Positions 49,354 through 58,457 are shown, numbered from the stretch's first letter. The stretch is 64,000 nt of DNA from Rhizobium sp. 16-488-2b (GCF_017741815.1 NZ_JAGHMF010000034.1:62001-126000); one strand, 5' to 3'. Program-made: numbers and translations. Notes: generated from the sequence alone by a model not told the origin.

Positions 49354-50121
49354 ATGACCACTGTGTCGATGACGACGACCACCACCGAGCCGATGATCCG
49401 CCTGGCGCAGGTCGAGAAATGGTACGGCGCCTTTCAGGCATTGCACGACATCAACATGGATGTCCGCCAGGGCGAGCGGATCGTGCTCTGCGGCCCCTCG
49501 GGCAGCGGCAAATCAACGCTGATCCGCTGCATCAACCACCTGGAGAGCTATGAGAAGGGCGAGATCCGCGTTGGCGGCACGCTGCTCGGACATCGCTCCA
49601 AGGATATCGACGCCATCAGGCGCGACGTCGGCATGGTGTTTCAGCAGTTCAATCTCTTTCCGCATCTGACCGTGCTGCAGAATTGCATGCTGGCGCCGAT
49701 GCGTGCGCTCGGCCTTGGCAAGGCGGAAGCAGAGGAGCGCGCACGCAGCCTGCTCGACCGCGTCAAGATCCTCGAACAGGCCGAGAAATATCCGGCGCAG
49801 CTTTCCGGCGGCCAGCAGCAGCGCGTGGCGATTGCGCGTGCGCTCTGCATGCGGCCGAAGGTGATGCTGTTCGACGAGCCGACATCGGCGCTGGACCCTG
49901 AGATGGTCAAGGAAGTGCTCGACACGATGATCGGCCTGGCGGAGGAGGGGATGACGATGATCTGCGTCACTCACGAGATGGGCTTTGCCCGCCAGGTCGC
50001 CGATCGCGTCATCTTCATGGCGAGCGGCGCGATCGTCGAAGAGGCGCCGCCCGCCATATTCTTCAGCAATCCGAGGCACGAGCGCACGCGCAAGTTCCTC
50101 GGCGAAATTCTGCGTCACTGA
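49354..50121 (+). CDS. PAAT-type ABC ATPase
   Basis: 255 residues. Walker [11 protein letters not shown]-loop [16 protein letters not shown], signature LSGGQQQR, Walker [14 protein letters not shown] and H-loop CVTHEMGFA, all intact. GlnQ/HisP class, which pairs with the two permeases before it. Twelve bases separate it from the AroE-like gene, so the dehydrogenase is in the same operon. Confidence 0.94.
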   Translation: MTTVSMTTTTTEPMIRLAQVEKWYGAFQALHDINMDVRQGERIVLCGPSGSGKSTLIRCINHLESYEKGEIRVGGTLLGHRSKDIDAIRRDVGMVFQQFNLFPHLTVLQNCMLAPMRALGLGKAEAEERARSLLDRVKILEQAEKYPAQLSGGQQQRVAIARALCMRPKVMLFDEPTSALDPEMVKEVLDTMIGLAEEGMTMICVTHEMGFARQVADRVIFMASGAIVEEAPPAIFFSNPRHERTRKFLGEILRH

Positions 50122-50132
50122 AAGTTTTCGGC

Positions 50133-50963
50133 ATGATTTCCGGTACCACCAGGATCATCGCCCATCTGGGCTATCCGACGGAGACCTTCAAGTCGCCGCT
50201 GATCTACAACCCTTACTTTGAAAAGCACGGCATTGATGCCGTCGTCGTTCCCATGGGCTGCCGGGCCGAAGACTTTCCGGATTTCCTGAGGCTCGTGTTC
50301 CGCCTGTCGAACATCCACGGCGCACTGATCACCATGCCGCACAAGGTGACCACCATGGGCCTGCTCGACGAACTCTCGACGCGCGCCCAGGTCGCCGGCG
50401 CCTGCAACGCCATCCGGCTGGATGAACGTGGCCGGCTGATTGGCGACATGTTCGATGGCGAGGGTTTTGTGCGCGGCGTGCTGCGCAAGGGCAGGCGGGT
50501 GGCTGGCGCCGATGTCCTCGTCGTCGGCTCCGGCGGCGTCGGCTCGGCGATCGCCGCATCGCTTGCCGCTGCCGGCGTTCGAAGGATCGCGATTTTCGAC
50601 GCGAACACGGCAGTCATGGACGGGCTGATGGGACGGCTTCGCCAGCATTATCCCGACGTGGACGTCACGGCCGGCTCGCGTGATCCTGAAGGGTTCGACA
50701 TCGTGGTGAACGCGACGCCGCTCGGCATGAAGAGCGACGATCCGCTGCCGATCGATGTGTCGCGGCTGTCTCCGTCAACCTTCGTGGGCGAGGTCGTGAT
50801 GAAGCAGGAGATCACGCCGTTTCTTGAGGCGGCGCGGGCTCGCGGCTGCGACTTCCAGGTGGGCACCGACATGCTGTTCGAGCAAATCCCCGCCTACCTC
50901 GAATTCTTCGGCTTCCCGACCACAACGGCTGATGACCTGAGATCCGTTGCCCGTATAGGCTGA
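50133..50963 (+). CDS. AroE-like shikimate/quinate dehydrogenase, probably catabolic
   Basis: 276 residues. Substrate domain: catalytic Lys71 (ITMPHK), Asn92 and Asp108 are conserved, but the first Ser of the usual HSxSP motif is Phe19 (ETFKSP). Rossmann domain: VVGSGGVGSAIAASLA, then Asp156 in IFDAN in place of the NRT-basic motif that grips NADP, so NAD+ is the likely cofactor. MLFEQIPAYLEFF supplies the usual C-terminal Gln. Together these suggest an oxidising, catabolic enzyme acting on shikimate and/or quinate, not the biosynthetic AroE. Confidence 0.87.
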   Translation: MISGTTRIIAHLGYPTETFKSPLIYNPYFEKHGIDAVVVPMGCRAEDFPDFLRLVFRLSNIHGALITMPHKVTTMGLLDELSTRAQVAGACNAIRLDERGRLIGDMFDGEGFVRGVLRKGRRVAGADVLVVGSGGVGSAIAASLAAAGVRRIAIFDANTAVMDGLMGRLRQHYPDVDVTAGSRDPEGFDIVVNATPLGMKSDDPLPIDVSRLSPSTFVGEVVMKQEITPFLEAARARGCDFQVGTDMLFEQIPAYLEFFGFPTTTADDLRSVARIG

Positions 50964-50996
50964 TATTGGTCGGGCTGCGAATGAAGCCGCCGCAAG

Positions 50997-51764
50997 TCAA
51001 ATCTGTGACCGTATCTCGTCAGCGATCGTATGGAGGTGTTCCGAGCCGATTGCGCCGACGAGGCTATAGCCGAGGCCGTTCCTGGCCCAGCTCCATCCGC
51101 GAATGTCGTGCTGGTCGCTTGCCACCATGGGCTTGTCCTGATCGACCTGCATGCGCCGGGTCAGCATCACCAATCGGCTGCCCTTGTCATCGTCGTACAT
51201 GAGCATGAACCCGGATCCATGCGGCGTCGGAACCACGCGGCCGCCCATCAGCCGGTAGCCGGCCTTGCTGAGATCGGGGATGATGGCCGGACCACCGATC
51301 GTCACTGAAACCAGGTTTTTCAGATCGTCGCTGCCATCGGCCCTGACCTCGATCGGTCGCAGGCGATCAGCGGCAAACGCGCTGTAACTCGCTGATGCTT
51401 CCTGGGCCAAGGCGGCGACGCCTTCCGTCGGAGGCATGCTGTAGCCCTTCAGCAGCCAGCCGCCAGAGGCGCCGATCGCCAATAATACGACGGCAGCGGC
51501 CACCATTGGAGCAATCCGAATTTTGTTGGTCGGGCGCTGTCTCTCGATGATGCTGGCGAGGTTCAGCCGGCTTGGGATCGGTTCGGCCGCGATCGGAGCC
51601 AGGGCCGATCTAAGCGCCGCAGAACCCTGCTGATAGGCGGAGACACGCTTCGCGGCATCCTTATTCGTTTCAAGGAATGAAGCCACGTCCTGATGCCGTT
51701 CTGCATCCAGGGCGCCATCGACGAAGGCCTGAAGGTCATCCTCGTTGATCGGTCTATTCGTCAT
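50997..51764 (-). CDS. anti-sigma factor
   Basis: 255 residues. The N-terminal cytoplasmic part (1-80, DDLQAFVDGALDAERHQDVASFL) resembles anti-sigma domains but lacks the His-Cys-Cys zinc motif. One membrane helix at about 83-106, then a periplasmic domain of about 145 residues. The start overlaps the ECF sigma gene stop by 4 bases, the normal layout of a sigma/anti-sigma pair. It would hold the sigma factor at the membrane until an envelope signal arrives. Confidence 0.85.
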   Translation of the reverse strand: MTNRPINEDDLQAFVDGALDAERHQDVASFLETNKDAAKRVSAYQQGSAALRSALAPIAAEPIPSRLNLASIIERQRPTNKIRIAPMVAAAVVLLAIGASGGWLLKGYSMPPTEGVAALAQEASASYSAFAADRLRPIEVRADGSDDLKNLVSVTIGGPAIIPDLSKAGYRLMGGRVVPTPHGSGFMLMYDDDKGSRLVMLTRRMQVDQDKPMVASDQHDIRGWSWARNGLGYSLVGAIGSEHLHTIADEIRSQI

Positions 51765-52288
51765 TTGACCCTCCGGATAAATGGACCAACAGGTTTGGCG
51801 CTCGTTGGTTTGGTCTCAAGGATAAGCCTCAGTTGCTCCCGTGCGCGAGACAGGCGTGACATCACGGTTCCGACGGGCACGTCGAGGACGGTAGCCGTCT
51901 CCGCATAGCTCAGGTCTTCGACCGCGACCAATAGCAGGATGCTCCGATAGTCCGGCGGCAGCCGCTCGATGGCCGCAAGAACGTCCTGGCCAAACAACGT
52001 GCTGTCCTGGCTGGCGTCCACCGCCGCGGTCGTCTCCGGCATCTCCTCGATCGTGACGATGCCCGCGCGTCTGACGTCCTGGCGTATTTTGTTGACCGCG
52101 AGATTATGCAGGATGGCGAATACCCAGGAACGGGCATTTGCATCGCGTCGACGCGTCCAGTTCATGACGACCCGCTCGAGGCAATCCTGGACGATATCAT
52201 CAGCCGCTTCGCTATCGCGGATCAGGCCGCGCGCGTATCGCCTCAGCGCCGGGATCATCGGCTCTACCTGCGTCAGCAGATCATCCAT
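51761..52288 (-). CDS. ECF-type RNA polymerase sigma factor
   Basis: 175 residues. Region 2 is YARGLIRDSEAADDIVQDCLERVV with WVFAILHNLAVNKIR; region 4 is IERLPPDYRSILLLVAVEDLSYAETATVLDVPVGTVMSRLSRAREQL. It lies 71 bases downstream of the YncE-like gene and forms a group with it, the DUF305 gene and the anti-sigma gene on one strand. A candidate target promoter lies upstream of the DUF305 gene. Confidence 0.93.
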   Translation of the reverse strand: MDDLLTQVEPMIPALRRYARGLIRDSEAADDIVQDCLERVVMNWTRRRDANARSWVFAILHNLAVNKIRQDVRRAGIVTIEEMPETTAAVDASQDSTLFGQDVLAAIERLPPDYRSILLLVAVEDLSYAETATVLDVPVGTVMSRLSRAREQLRLILETKPTSAKPVGPFIRRVK

Positions 52289-52359
52289 CTCTCAAATCCT
52301 CGGGGTTGAATGGCCCGCAGTCAAGCTGCGGGCCATCTGTTTATGCCAGTCGGGTCACG

Positions 52360-53817
52360 TCAATCGCCTTGCACCTGCAGGACCTTGCCGGGCTTGCCGT
52401 CGACCGATGAGGCTACGACGATATACCTGCGCTCATCCTTGTGCTTGGATTCGACGATCTGCCGGATCGGGCCGACCGCGTTGACGATTGCCGAGCCTGC
52501 CGGGTTCGTCATGAAGTTCGACAAGCCCTGAAGCGGGCCGCTGCCATCGGCCTTGTCGGAGAGTGCCAGCACGTACATCGTTTTCGGTTCCAGCCCGGTC
52601 ACGGATGCTTGGAGCACCTGCGTCAGCCCCTGGTCGAAGAGCGTAACGCTCGTCGGCGCCATCTTGTCCTTGTCGCCCTTTGCCGACAGCGTCAGATGAG
52701 CGGCGACGCCCGCGGTGCCGAGCGGCTGCAGGTTCTGCATGCCGTCGCCTTCAGGAACCGCGTTGGGCACATAGTTGACGGCCTGCGCCGCCTGGCCGAT
52801 CGGGATCGTTGCGATGACCTTGTTGGTCAGCGTGTCGATCGCGGCCATCGCATCGGCGTTTTCAAGGCCGACATAGACGCGCGTGCCGTCGCCGGAGGGC
52901 CAGACACCGTGTGGCAGGTTGCCGACGGGGATCGTCGCGACCTGTTCAAAATTGTCGGTGCGGAAGACCTTCACCTCGTTGAGGCCGCCGACGGTGATGT
53001 AGGCGAAGCTGCCGTTCTTGTTGGTGACGAGGTTGACGTGGTTGGTGATTGGGCCCGTATCGATCGTCTTGATCAGATCGAAAGGCGGCTGGGCATTGAA
53101 GACCTGAGTCTTGCCGATGTCCTTCAGTGTAAACCAGACCTGCTTTCCATCCGGCGATGCCGCGATATTGGGGCAGAAGGGGCTTGCCTGCTTCACATGG
53201 CCGACAATTTGGTGATCGCCGACGGTGACGACGACGGTCTCGGGATTGAAGGACGAGCAGATATAGCCGTACTTGCCGTCAGGCGAGAAAATCTGCATGC
53301 CGGGACCTGCCGGCACCTTGATCTGCGTCTTCTCCTCGAAGGTGGCGGCGTCGATAACGGAGATATAGTCCTCGCCGCGGACCGTCACCCAGACTTCCTT
53401 GCCATCGGGCGTATAAAATGCCTCGTGCGGCGAGCGGCCGACATAGGTGGTGTGCTTCACCGCGTTCGTCGCGGTGTCGATGAAGGTCACCGAGTTCGAG
53501 CCGATCGAGACCACCGCGATGGTCTTCTTGTCTGGCGAAAAGCCCATGCCGTGGACCAGAACCTGGCCCTTGTAGAGCGGCGAGAGGTTGCCGGGCTGGG
53601 GGTCGCCGAGCTTGATGACGCCGAGAAGCTTGTTGATCGCGGGATCGGTCACCGACACGGTGTTGGAGAATTGCTCGGCGGCGTAGACGCGGTCCTTGCT
53701 GCTGACGGGAATGTCCGGATCAACGGCGGCGAAGGGCGCCTGTCCGGCGAAGGCGGAAAAAGGCAATAGCATGCTGCCCGCCAGCAAGCTGGCGGCAAAA
53801 GATGTACGAATGTTCAT
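52360..53817 (-). CDS. YncE-like secreted beta-propeller protein
   Basis: 485 residues with a signal peptide (1-24). Repeating blades of about 42 residues read like YNCE/NHL repeats: NSVTFIDTATNAVKHTTYVG, GKEVWVTVRGEDYISVIDAATF and TRVYVGLENADAMAAIDTLTNK. The last quarter (about 350-485) is a separate domain. Function of such proteins is unclear; metal or redox-linked roles have been proposed. It follows the DUF305 gene by 16 bases. Confidence 0.87.
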   Translation of the reverse strand: MNIRTSFAASLLAGSMLLPFSAFAGQAPFAAVDPDIPVSSKDRVYAAEQFSNTVSVTDPAINKLLGVIKLGDPQPGNLSPLYKGQVLVHGMGFSPDKKTIAVVSIGSNSVTFIDTATNAVKHTTYVGRSPHEAFYTPDGKEVWVTVRGEDYISVIDAATFEEKTQIKVPAGPGMQIFSPDGKYGYICSSFNPETVVVTVGDHQIVGHVKQASPFCPNIAASPDGKQVWFTLKDIGKTQVFNAQPPFDLIKTIDTGPITNHVNLVTNKNGSFAYITVGGLNEVKVFRTDNFEQVATIPVGNLPHGVWPSGDGTRVYVGLENADAMAAIDTLTNKVIATIPIGQAAQAVNYVPNAVPEGDGMQNLQPLGTAGVAAHLTLSAKGDKDKMAPTSVTLFDQGLTQVLQASVTGLEPKTMYVLALSDKADGSGPLQGLSNFMTNPAGSAIVNAVGPIRQIVESKHKDERRYIVVASSVDGKPGKVLQVQGD

Positions 53818-53833
53818 TGGGAGGACCTTTGGG

Positions 53834-54325
53834 TTACATCTTCATGTTGGGGTCCATGCCCTGCATGGTCTTGCTGGACGTGGATCCGGTGGGGGTGGTC
53901 TCCGGTGCGACCTGGGTTGGGGCCGCTTCGGATGGGGGGAGCGGATCGCCGATCGCAAGCTTCATGGCCGCGATCTCCTGCTGCTGATCCACGATAATCT
54001 CCTGCGCGATGCGCTTGAGCTGCTCGTTCTTGCCGTATTTGAGGACGGCTAGCGCCATCTCGATGGCGCCCTGGTGATGGGGCGTCATCATCGCCACGAA
54101 GTCGTGGTCGACATCGCCTGATGGCTTGACCTCCATGTCCGCCATCATCTTGTTCATGGCCGCGTCGTTCTCCGCGAGATAGGCCGCCTCGGGACCGGCG
54201 TCGTCCATCTGCATCGCCGAATGATCGTGCTGCGAGGGATCATGGGCGAAGGCGGCGCAGGCGCCCGCCGTCGCGAGGATCGTGGCCGCAAGAGCCATCG
54301 ACTTTCGTGAGGACCAGAGGTTCAT
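53834..54325 (-). CDS. DUF305 (CopM-like) periplasmic protein
   Basis: 163 residues, signal peptide to about FA-27. The mature start is His/Met-rich (HDPSQHDHSAMQMDD), followed by the DUF305 core with DHDFVAMMTPHHQGAIEMALAVL. CopM-type relatives bind copper or silver in the periplasm. A Pro/Thr-rich tail ends in MDPNMKM. First gene of the operon that also includes the YncE-like and sigma genes; metal or oxidative envelope stress is a reasonable inferred signal. Confidence 0.88.
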   Translation of the reverse strand: MNLWSSRKSMALAATILATAGACAAFAHDPSQHDHSAMQMDDAGPEAAYLAENDAAMNKMMADMEVKPSGDVDHDFVAMMTPHHQGAIEMALAVLKYGKNEQLKRIAQEIIVDQQQEIAAMKLAIGDPLPPSEAAPTQVAPETTPTGSTSSKTMQGMDPNMKM

Positions 54326-54352
54326 CGGCTTCTTCCTTGTTGTTGCATTGAC

Positions 54353-54381
54353 GTAGACACCCGGGCGGCGCTTCTATTCCC
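54353..54381 (-). promoter_or_regulatory. candidate ECF-type promoter for the DUF305 operon
   Basis: On the leftward strand: GGGAATA (54381-54375), a 16-base spacer, GTCTAC (54358-54353), then an AAGGAAGAAG ribosome binding site and the ATG at 54325. The two-box layout and spacing suit an ECF sigma factor, and one is encoded in the same gene group. Confidence 0.5.
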
Positions 54382-54401
54382 GAGGGGAGCAAATTATTTT
54401 C

Positions 54402-54845
54402 TCACGCTTGCTGGAGGGACCCGCCAAGGTTGCCCAACACGCCAAGCTGGCCGAAGATGATCGTCGCGGCGGTGTAGCAATGGAAGGACGTCACCTTGCC
54501 ATCCTTCAAGTGGAAGACGTCACAGCATGGTGCGTGCATTTCCTTGCCCGTCGCCGCAATCGTTCCCGCCGCCAACGCGAGAGGGCCGGTATGGGTGCCG
54601 TTGAGCGTCAGTTCCACGACGACCACGTCGTCGGTCGCGTAGAAGTTTCCGAGTTCGCGATGCATGTCATGGAAGGCGGTGGCGTAGATTTCGACCGTCT
54701 TGCCGATGTCGGCGCCGTAATATTTCGCGCCGGCCGACACGTCCCAGAAATAGCCGCCCTCGGCGAAGAGGGCGACGAATGCCGCCACATCCTTCACCTC
54801 TGCGGTCCGGTAGAGTTCGCGGATGATTTCTTCGTTGGTAGGCAT
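54402..54845 (-). CDS. SnoaL/NTF2-like protein
   Basis: 147 residues with the cone-shaped alpha+beta barrel pattern of SnoaL-like polyketide cyclase/NTF2 proteins: helical start EEIIRELYRTAEVKDVAAFVALFAEGGYFWD, then strands VVVELTLNGTHTG and CCDVFHLKDGKVTSFHCY. No catalytic assignment can be made. It follows the epoxide hydrolase gene by 29 bases on the same strand. Confidence 0.82.
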   Translation of the reverse strand: MPTNEEIIRELYRTAEVKDVAAFVALFAEGGYFWDVSAGAKYYGADIGKTVEIYATAFHDMHRELGNFYATDDVVVVELTLNGTHTGPLALAAGTIAATGKEMHAPCCDVFHLKDGKVTSFHCYTAATIIFGQLGVLGNLGGSLQQA

Positions 54846-54874
54846 GTTGTTTCCTTGGCTTTGCTTGAGCTGGA

Positions 54875-56143
54875 TCAGCGGATGGATTTGAAGGCCTTGC
54901 GCATTTCCTGCGCGAAGAGGTCGGGCTGTTCGAAAGCGGCGAAGTGACCGCCCTTGTCGACCTCGTTCCAGTAAAAGAGATTGGGCCAGTGGGCTTCAGT
55001 CCACGCCTTTGGCGCGCGGTAGATCTCCTTCGGAAAGATCGTGGCTGCCATCGGCAGTTCGATCCGGCCGGCGTCGAAGCCGCCGCCGTTACGGGCGTTT
55101 TCCCAGTAGATTCGGGCGGACGAGGCGGCCGTGTCCGTAAACCAGTAGAGCGAGATGTCATCGAGCATCTCGTCGATCGTCAGCGCGTCTTCCGGCTCGC
55201 CGCGGTTGTCCGTCCAGGCCTGGAATTTCTCGTAGATCCACGTTGCCTGGCCGACGGGCGAATCCGCGAGCGCATATCCGATCGTCTGGGGCCGCGTCGC
55301 CTGCTCCTTGAAGTAGCCGAACTGGTCGTTCGCGAACTTCATCGCCGCATCCATCGCGGCCTTTTCCTCGGGCGTCGGGTTCTCTGGGAATTTCTCCGGA
55401 AAGACCAGCGGCCAATTCACATGAGCTGCCACCAGCCCTTCGGGGCGGACATGTCCGAGCGCATGGGTGACGCCTGATCCCCAGTCTCCGCCTTGCGCAA
55501 CCCACTTGTCGTAGCCGAGGCGTTTCATCAGCGTGGCCCAGGCATTGGCGGTCCGAACGACAGTCCATCCTTCCGATGTGGGCTTGTCGGAGAAGCCGAA
55601 GCCGGGCTGCGAGGGAATGACGACGTGGAAAGCGTCCTCAGCCGAGCCGCCGTGCGCGGTCGGGTCGGTGAGGGGGCCGATGACCTTGAGGAACTCGACG
55701 ACGGATCCCGGCCATCCATGCGTCAGAATGATCGGCAGGGCGTTCTCATGCTTCGATTTCACATGGATGAAATGGATGCCAAGACCGTCGATTTGGGTGC
55801 GAAACTGCGGAAACGCGTTGATGCGCTTCTCGAATTTCCGCCAGTCATATTTGCGCTCCCAATAGGCGACCAATGATTTCGCCTTGTGGAGCGGAACACC
55901 TTGCGACCAGTCCGAGACGGTTTCCTGATTGGGCCATCGCGTATTCTTGAGGCGGCGCTTCAGGTCATCGATGGCGGCTTGCGGAACGGAAACCTTGAAA
56001 GGCGTGATCGCTTCGGTTGCCGGCGGAAGCAATAGCTCCTCCTGCGCCGCAACCGACTGGGATGTCAGCGAGGCTACGGCGGGTGCTGCCAGGGCGAATT
56101 GAAGAAGGCGCCGGCGCGTTGCGACGGTCGATGGATCGGTCAT
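54875..56143 (-). CDS. Tat-exported epoxide hydrolase
   Basis: 422 residues. Tat-type signal TRRRLLQFALAAPAVAS (about 8-33). EHN N-terminal domain (FKVSVPQAAIDDLKRRLKNTRWP) and alpha/beta hydrolase core: HGWPGS oxyanion strand, nucleophile Asp in AQGGDWGSGVTHAL, a cap region, and His in DKGGHFAAFEQP. This is the juvenile-hormone/microsomal EH-like group. Substrate unknown; periplasmic if the Tat signal is used. Part of a leftward gene group with redox enzymes. Confidence 0.88.
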   Translation of the reverse strand: MTDPSTVATRRRLLQFALAAPAVASLTSQSVAAQEELLLPPATEAITPFKVSVPQAAIDDLKRRLKNTRWPNQETVSDWSQGVPLHKAKSLVAYWERKYDWRKFEKRINAFPQFRTQIDGLGIHFIHVKSKHENALPIILTHGWPGSVVEFLKVIGPLTDPTAHGGSAEDAFHVVIPSQPGFGFSDKPTSEGWTVVRTANAWATLMKRLGYDKWVAQGGDWGSGVTHALGHVRPEGLVAAHVNWPLVFPEKFPENPTPEEKAAMDAAMKFANDQFGYFKEQATRPQTIGYALADSPVGQATWIYEKFQAWTDNRGEPEDALTIDEMLDDISLYWFTDTAASSARIYWENARNGGGFDAGRIELPMAATIFPKEIYRAPKAWTEAHWPNLFYWNEVDKGGHFAAFEQPDLFAQEMRKAFKSIR

Positions 56144-56238
56144 TTCTTATTCCTCGATTTGATTGCTGTTTGAGCCCGCTCTCAAGCGTTTCGGGATCGG
56201 AGGCGTCCGCTTAGGGTCACGATCCGATCCACAGAGTG

Positions 56239-56592
56239 TCAGGAGACGCGGCCGCGCGGGTCATCGATGTGCTGCTTTGCAACATCGTAGCGGATACCCT
56301 GTCGGTCGAGGATCCGGACATTCTTCACCACAGTGCTCAGGGCCTTGAGGAAAATCGGCGAGTTCTCATGCGCTTCGTAGGCGGCCTCGTCTCTCCAGCC
56401 CTCGACAAGGTGGAAGGTGTTCGGATCCGTCAGATCCTGCGCGAAGGCGTAGAAGACGCATCCGTCGATCTCGGCTGCCGCCTTCATGTCAGGGATCACC
56501 GCGTCGATGAAGGTCTGTCGATCATCCGGATGGACGCGATAATAGGCGCTGACGAGCATGTTCGTCGGCAGTGTCTTGTCGTGGTCGGCCAT
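56239..56592 (-). CDS. antibiotic biosynthesis monooxygenase-domain protein
   Basis: 117 residues, ABM ferredoxin-like fold: MLVSAYYRVHPDDRQTFIDAVIP, CVFYAFAQDLTDPNTFHLVEGW and EAYEAHENSPIFLKAL. Such small proteins act as cofactor-free oxygenases on quinols or as signalling enzymes of the YgiN type. It is between the oxidoreductase and the epoxide hydrolase genes. Confidence 0.85.
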   Translation of the reverse strand: MADHDKTLPTNMLVSAYYRVHPDDRQTFIDAVIPDMKAAAEIDGCVFYAFAQDLTDPNTFHLVEGWRDEAAYEAHENSPIFLKALSTVVKNVRILDRQGIRYDVAKQHIDDPRGRVS

Positions 56593-56641
56593 GGCCGTTT
56601 CTCCTTTGGCTGGCTGATGATGTATTTCCGTTGCGCGGCGC

Positions 56642-57643
56642 CTAGCGCGACGCGATTAGAACCGTGCCGGATTTGCCTGGCTTCTCGACCAGCGCGGCAG
56701 CCTTGCCGACATCCGCGAGATCGAAGGTATGCTCGACCTGAAAGAGCTCCGGCTTGCCGGCTGCGAGCTCAAGCGCGAGCTTAAGATCGGCCTTGCGGAT
56801 TTCTGCAGGCAGGCCCGCCCATCGCCCGACCGTCACGCCCGATAGGCGAATGTCGCGTGTCGAAAAGTAAAGCGCGGGAACCGAGATCGGCTGCCCGGAA
56901 AGGTCGCCGTAGGACACCAGGCTGCCGCCTTGTGAAAGCAGGCCGACCGCCGCACTGGCAGTCTCGCCGCCAACAGGGTCGAGTACGACGCCGATGGGAT
57001 GGCCGTCGGCGGCCGCAAAGACCTTGTCCTGCCAGCCGGGCTTGTCTGTGGAAACCACCGGCAGATCAGGAAATACGACGTTGAGTTCGTTCACGCCGGC
57101 TTCCCGTCGGACGACGCCGACGACGTCGAAGCCGCGATCGAGCAGCAGCCCGATCACCAGTCTGGCAACGGCGGATCCGGCGGCGGTGAGAACGACGACG
57201 TCGCGGCCCGGCTTTGCGCCGGATGTCTCGACGGCCCGCAGGAGAAGCGCTGTCGTCAGTGGGTTGACGTGAAGCTGTCCTGCGGCTTCATCCGATACGT
57301 CATCAGGAATTTCGGTGACGTATTCAGCCGAGACGATTGCCTTTTCGCTCCAAGCGCCTCGGCCGGGGAAGAATGCGACGCGGGTGCCCGGCTTCAGATC
57401 GACGCCACTGCCGGCTTCCTCGACGATGCCGTAGCCCTCGAAGCCGACGCGCACGCCCTCCTTCGGCAGCGCTGCTCCCGGCTGATAGCGTCCTGCTATA
57501 CCGAGAAGGTCGCCGTGGTGGACCGGCCGGAGAAGCACCCGGATCAGCACTTCGTTGTGGTCTGGATGTCTGGGCTCTTCGACGTCGACTGCCTGAAGAA
57601 CGTCCTCAGGCTTGCCATGCTTGAAATAGACTGCGGCACGCAT
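56642..57643 (-). CDS. NADPH:quinone oxidoreductase/zinc-type alcohol dehydrogenase-like (MDR)
   Basis: 333 residues from ATG 57643 (AAGGAGAG upstream); the frame extends upstream without homology. MDR fold: GroES-like start MRAAVYFKHGKPEDVLQAVDV, cofactor motif VLTAAGSAVARLVIGLLLDRG and NADP-binding stretch. The usual Zn-binding Cys/His set is absent, so it belongs to the quinone reductase side of the family. Confidence 0.86.
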   Translation of the reverse strand: MRAAVYFKHGKPEDVLQAVDVEEPRHPDHNEVLIRVLLRPVHHGDLLGIAGRYQPGAALPKEGVRVGFEGYGIVEEAGSGVDLKPGTRVAFFPGRGAWSEKAIVSAEYVTEIPDDVSDEAAGQLHVNPLTTALLLRAVETSGAKPGRDVVVLTAAGSAVARLVIGLLLDRGFDVVGVVRREAGVNELNVVFPDLPVVSTDKPGWQDKVFAAADGHPIGVVLDPVGGETASAAVGLLSQGGSLVSYGDLSGQPISVPALYFSTRDIRLSGVTVGRWAGLPAEIRKADLKLALELAAGKPELFQVEHTFDLADVGKAAALVEKPGKSGTVLIASR

Positions 57644-57701
57644 CGCGAGCTCTCCTTGAGAATGAGAAGTGGAGCGGCTGTTCGCCGCTCCTGTTTTGCG
57701 G

Positions 57702-58457
57702 TTAGACCTGGGCCTGACCACCGTCTGCGAAGAGCTCGGCGCCGTTGACGAAGCTTGCATCGTCGGAAGCGAGGAACAGAGTTGCCTTGGCGATCTCCTC
57801 GGACTCACCGACGCGGCCGAGCGGGATGCGCGAGGCGAGATAGTCGAGCAGGCCCTGCTGCTGCTCCTTGTCGTCGCCGGCAAGCTCGACGAGGCCGGGG
57901 GTGCGTGTGGCGCCGGGCGAGACGACGTTGACGCGGATTCCGGTGCCCTTGAGATCAAGCGCCCAGGAGCGGGCCAAGTTGCGGACGGCAGCCTTGGAGG
58001 CGGAGTAGACGGAGAAGGCAGCCGTGCCTTCGGTGCCGGCGGTCGAGCCGGTCAGCACGACCGATGAACCCTTGCCCAAAAGCGGAAGTGCTTTCTGCAC
58101 GGTGAAGATCACGGCCTTCACGTTGCGGCCGAAGGTGTCGTCGACCTGTTCCTCGGTGATCTGGCCAAGCGGAAGCATGCTGCCGCCGCCGGCGTTTACG
58201 ACGAGGGCGTCAAGGCGACCCTGTTCCGCTTTCACCTGGGCGAACAGCTTGTCGAGATCAGCATTGCTCGAGGAGTCGGCTTGTACGCCAACCGCGCCAT
58301 GGCCGATCTCGGCCACTGCCTTATCGAGCGCATCCTTGCGGCGGCCGGTGATGTAGACGCGAGCGCCTTCGGCGGCGAAGAGCTTGGCGGTCGAGAGGCC
58401 GATGCCGCTGGTTGCTCCGGTGACGACGGCGATCTTGTTTTCAAGTCTGTTGGTCAT
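57702..58457 (-). CDS. short-chain dehydrogenase/reductase
   Basis: 251 residues, classical [11 protein letters not shown] cofactor motif (about 14-21), NAG at about 89, Ser in VVLTGSTAG and [10 protein letters not shown] as Yxxx[10 protein letters not shown] after the second strand, with two Arg, suggests NADP. It follows the LysR gene on the same strand and leads the oxidoreductase/epoxide hydrolase group. Substrate unknown. Confidence 0.9.
   Translation of the reverse strand: MTNRLENKIAVVTGATSGIGLSTAKLFAAEGARVYITGRRKDALDKAVAEIGHGAVGVQADSSSNADLDKLFAQVKAEQGRLDALVVNAGGGSMLPLGQITEEQVDDTFGRNVKAVIFTVQKALPLLGKGSSVVLTGSTAGTEGTAAFSVYSASKAAVRNLARSWALDLKGTGIRVNVVSPGATRTPGLVELAGDDKEQQQGLLDYLASRIPLGRVGESEEIAKATLFLASDDASFVNGAELFADGGQAQV

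Noticed and set aside
52441-53769. 442-codon rightward open frame
   Set aside because: Antisense mirror of the YncE-like beta-propeller gene, produced by high GC codon bias.
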